Source of the DNA: Ornithinimicrobium ciconiae | GTDB taxonomy: Bacteria > Actinomycetota > Actinomycetes > Actinomycetales > Dermatophilaceae | Direction of reading: 5' to 3' | DNA: 64,000 bases | NCBI RefSeq assembly: GCF_007197575.1 | Contig: NZ_CP041616.1 | Coordinates: 992,001-1,056,000 of the forward strand | In this document: positions 63,764 to 64,000 of the stretch, one piece after another | Position numbering within the stretch: position 1 is the stretch's first letter | Layout of the letters: each line of letters starts with the position of its first letter | The notes under the pieces: model-generated | Told to the model about the DNA's origin: nothing | Database searches by the model: none | Seen by the model: the letters and a program-made list of their open reading frames with translations, nothing else | Made by a program: the position numbers and the translations under genes

Positions 63764-64000
63764 GCGCGGCGCTGCCCTTCCTGCTGGCCGCAGTGCTGGC
63801 CGGAGCGGGCACCTATGGCGTCCTGGCCCGGCGGCACGCCGTGCTGATGCTCATCGGCGTCGAACTGCTGCTGGCGGCTGCCGGTCTGATCCTGGTCACG
63901 GTCGGTCAGCTCAACCCGGATCCGCTGGCCTCGGGAGCGGTGCTCACCCTGTTCATCATCACGATCGCAGCGGCCGAGATCGTCGTCGCGCTCGCCGTGA
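63760..64000 (+). CDS. nuoK2: Complex-I-like subunit K (second copy), partial
   Basis: 80 codons visible before the right edge. GVELLLAAAGL with the channel Glu and ITIAAAEIVVALAV with the second Glu are conserved. Continues beyond the window. Confidence 0.9.
   Translation, partial: MSAALPFLLAAVLAGAGTYGVLARRHAVLMLIGVELLLAAAGLILVTVGQLNPDPLASGAVLTLFIITIAAAEIVVALAV

Noticed and set aside
1..64000. CRISPR arrays, tRNA or rRNA genes, prophage or insertion sequences
   Set aside because: No regularly spaced repeats, no tRNA T-loop with acceptor complement, and no transposase, integrase or phage structural gene was seen.

Overview
This is a high-GC window (about 70% G+C) with dense, heavily overlapping genes (ATGA/GTGA/TGATG junctions), frequent GTG starts and menaquinone-based respiration. 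It suggests an actinobacterium of the order Micrococcales. The mix of menD/menF/menG, KorAB, a Rex-type operator, HelD, an Eis-like acetyltransferase, an ECF42-type sigma factor and a Tat PhoX/DUF839 protein fits the Intrasporangiaceae/Ornithinimicrobiaceae, but that rank is inferred. No rRNA, tRNA, CRISPR array, prophage or insertion sequence was recognised.

Layout. 1-5.2 kb: a HelD-type RNA-polymerase recycling factor (cut by the left edge) whose Shine-Dalgarno lies in a perfect 16-bp inverted repeat, an HtrA protease, and an operon of three YciI/DGPF proteins, a fragment of a fourth, and an ECF42-type sigma factor with a matching promoter. 5.2-12.1 kb: a PhoP/TcrX-like two-component pair, a PAP2-fold protein with degenerate catalytic motifs, an XPB-type helicase, an orphan membrane protein in a lower-GC patch, HMG-CoA lyase and a small acidic protein. 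12.4-31.8 kb: M13 peptidase, MenD (with an odd low-GC in-frame segment), APC permease, helicase-associated protein, DUF5129-like protein, Eis-like acetyltransferase, MFS transporter, GNAT, MenF, MenG, a cNMP/CBS/DUF294 protein coupled to a DnaQ-type exonuclease, a lipoprotein and a membrane protein. 31.9-49.5 kb: the complete 14-subunit nuoA-N operon, preceded by a promoter and Rex-like operator and followed without a gap by a polyprenyl diphosphate synthase, ending at a strong hairpin. 49.6-59.9 kb: PhoX/DUF839, a DUF1648-like membrane protein, the overlapping korA-korB-rarD operon, a lipoprotein serine hydrolase and an AAA ATPase. 60.0 kb to the right edge: a second complex-I-like cluster, nuoA2-B2-C2-H2-I2-J2-K2 (K2 cut), without NuoE/F/G and without NuoD in its normal place.

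How they work together. MenF, MenD, MenG and the polyprenyl synthase supply menaquinone, the likely acceptor for both complex-I clusters. The first has the NADH-oxidising module (E, F, G). The second, so far as seen, does not, and lies 3 kb from KorAB, which makes reduced ferredoxin. A ferredoxin:menaquinone role for it is a reasonable inference. The regulatory points most worth a second look are the helD leader, the ECF42 promoter and the Rex-like site before nuoA.
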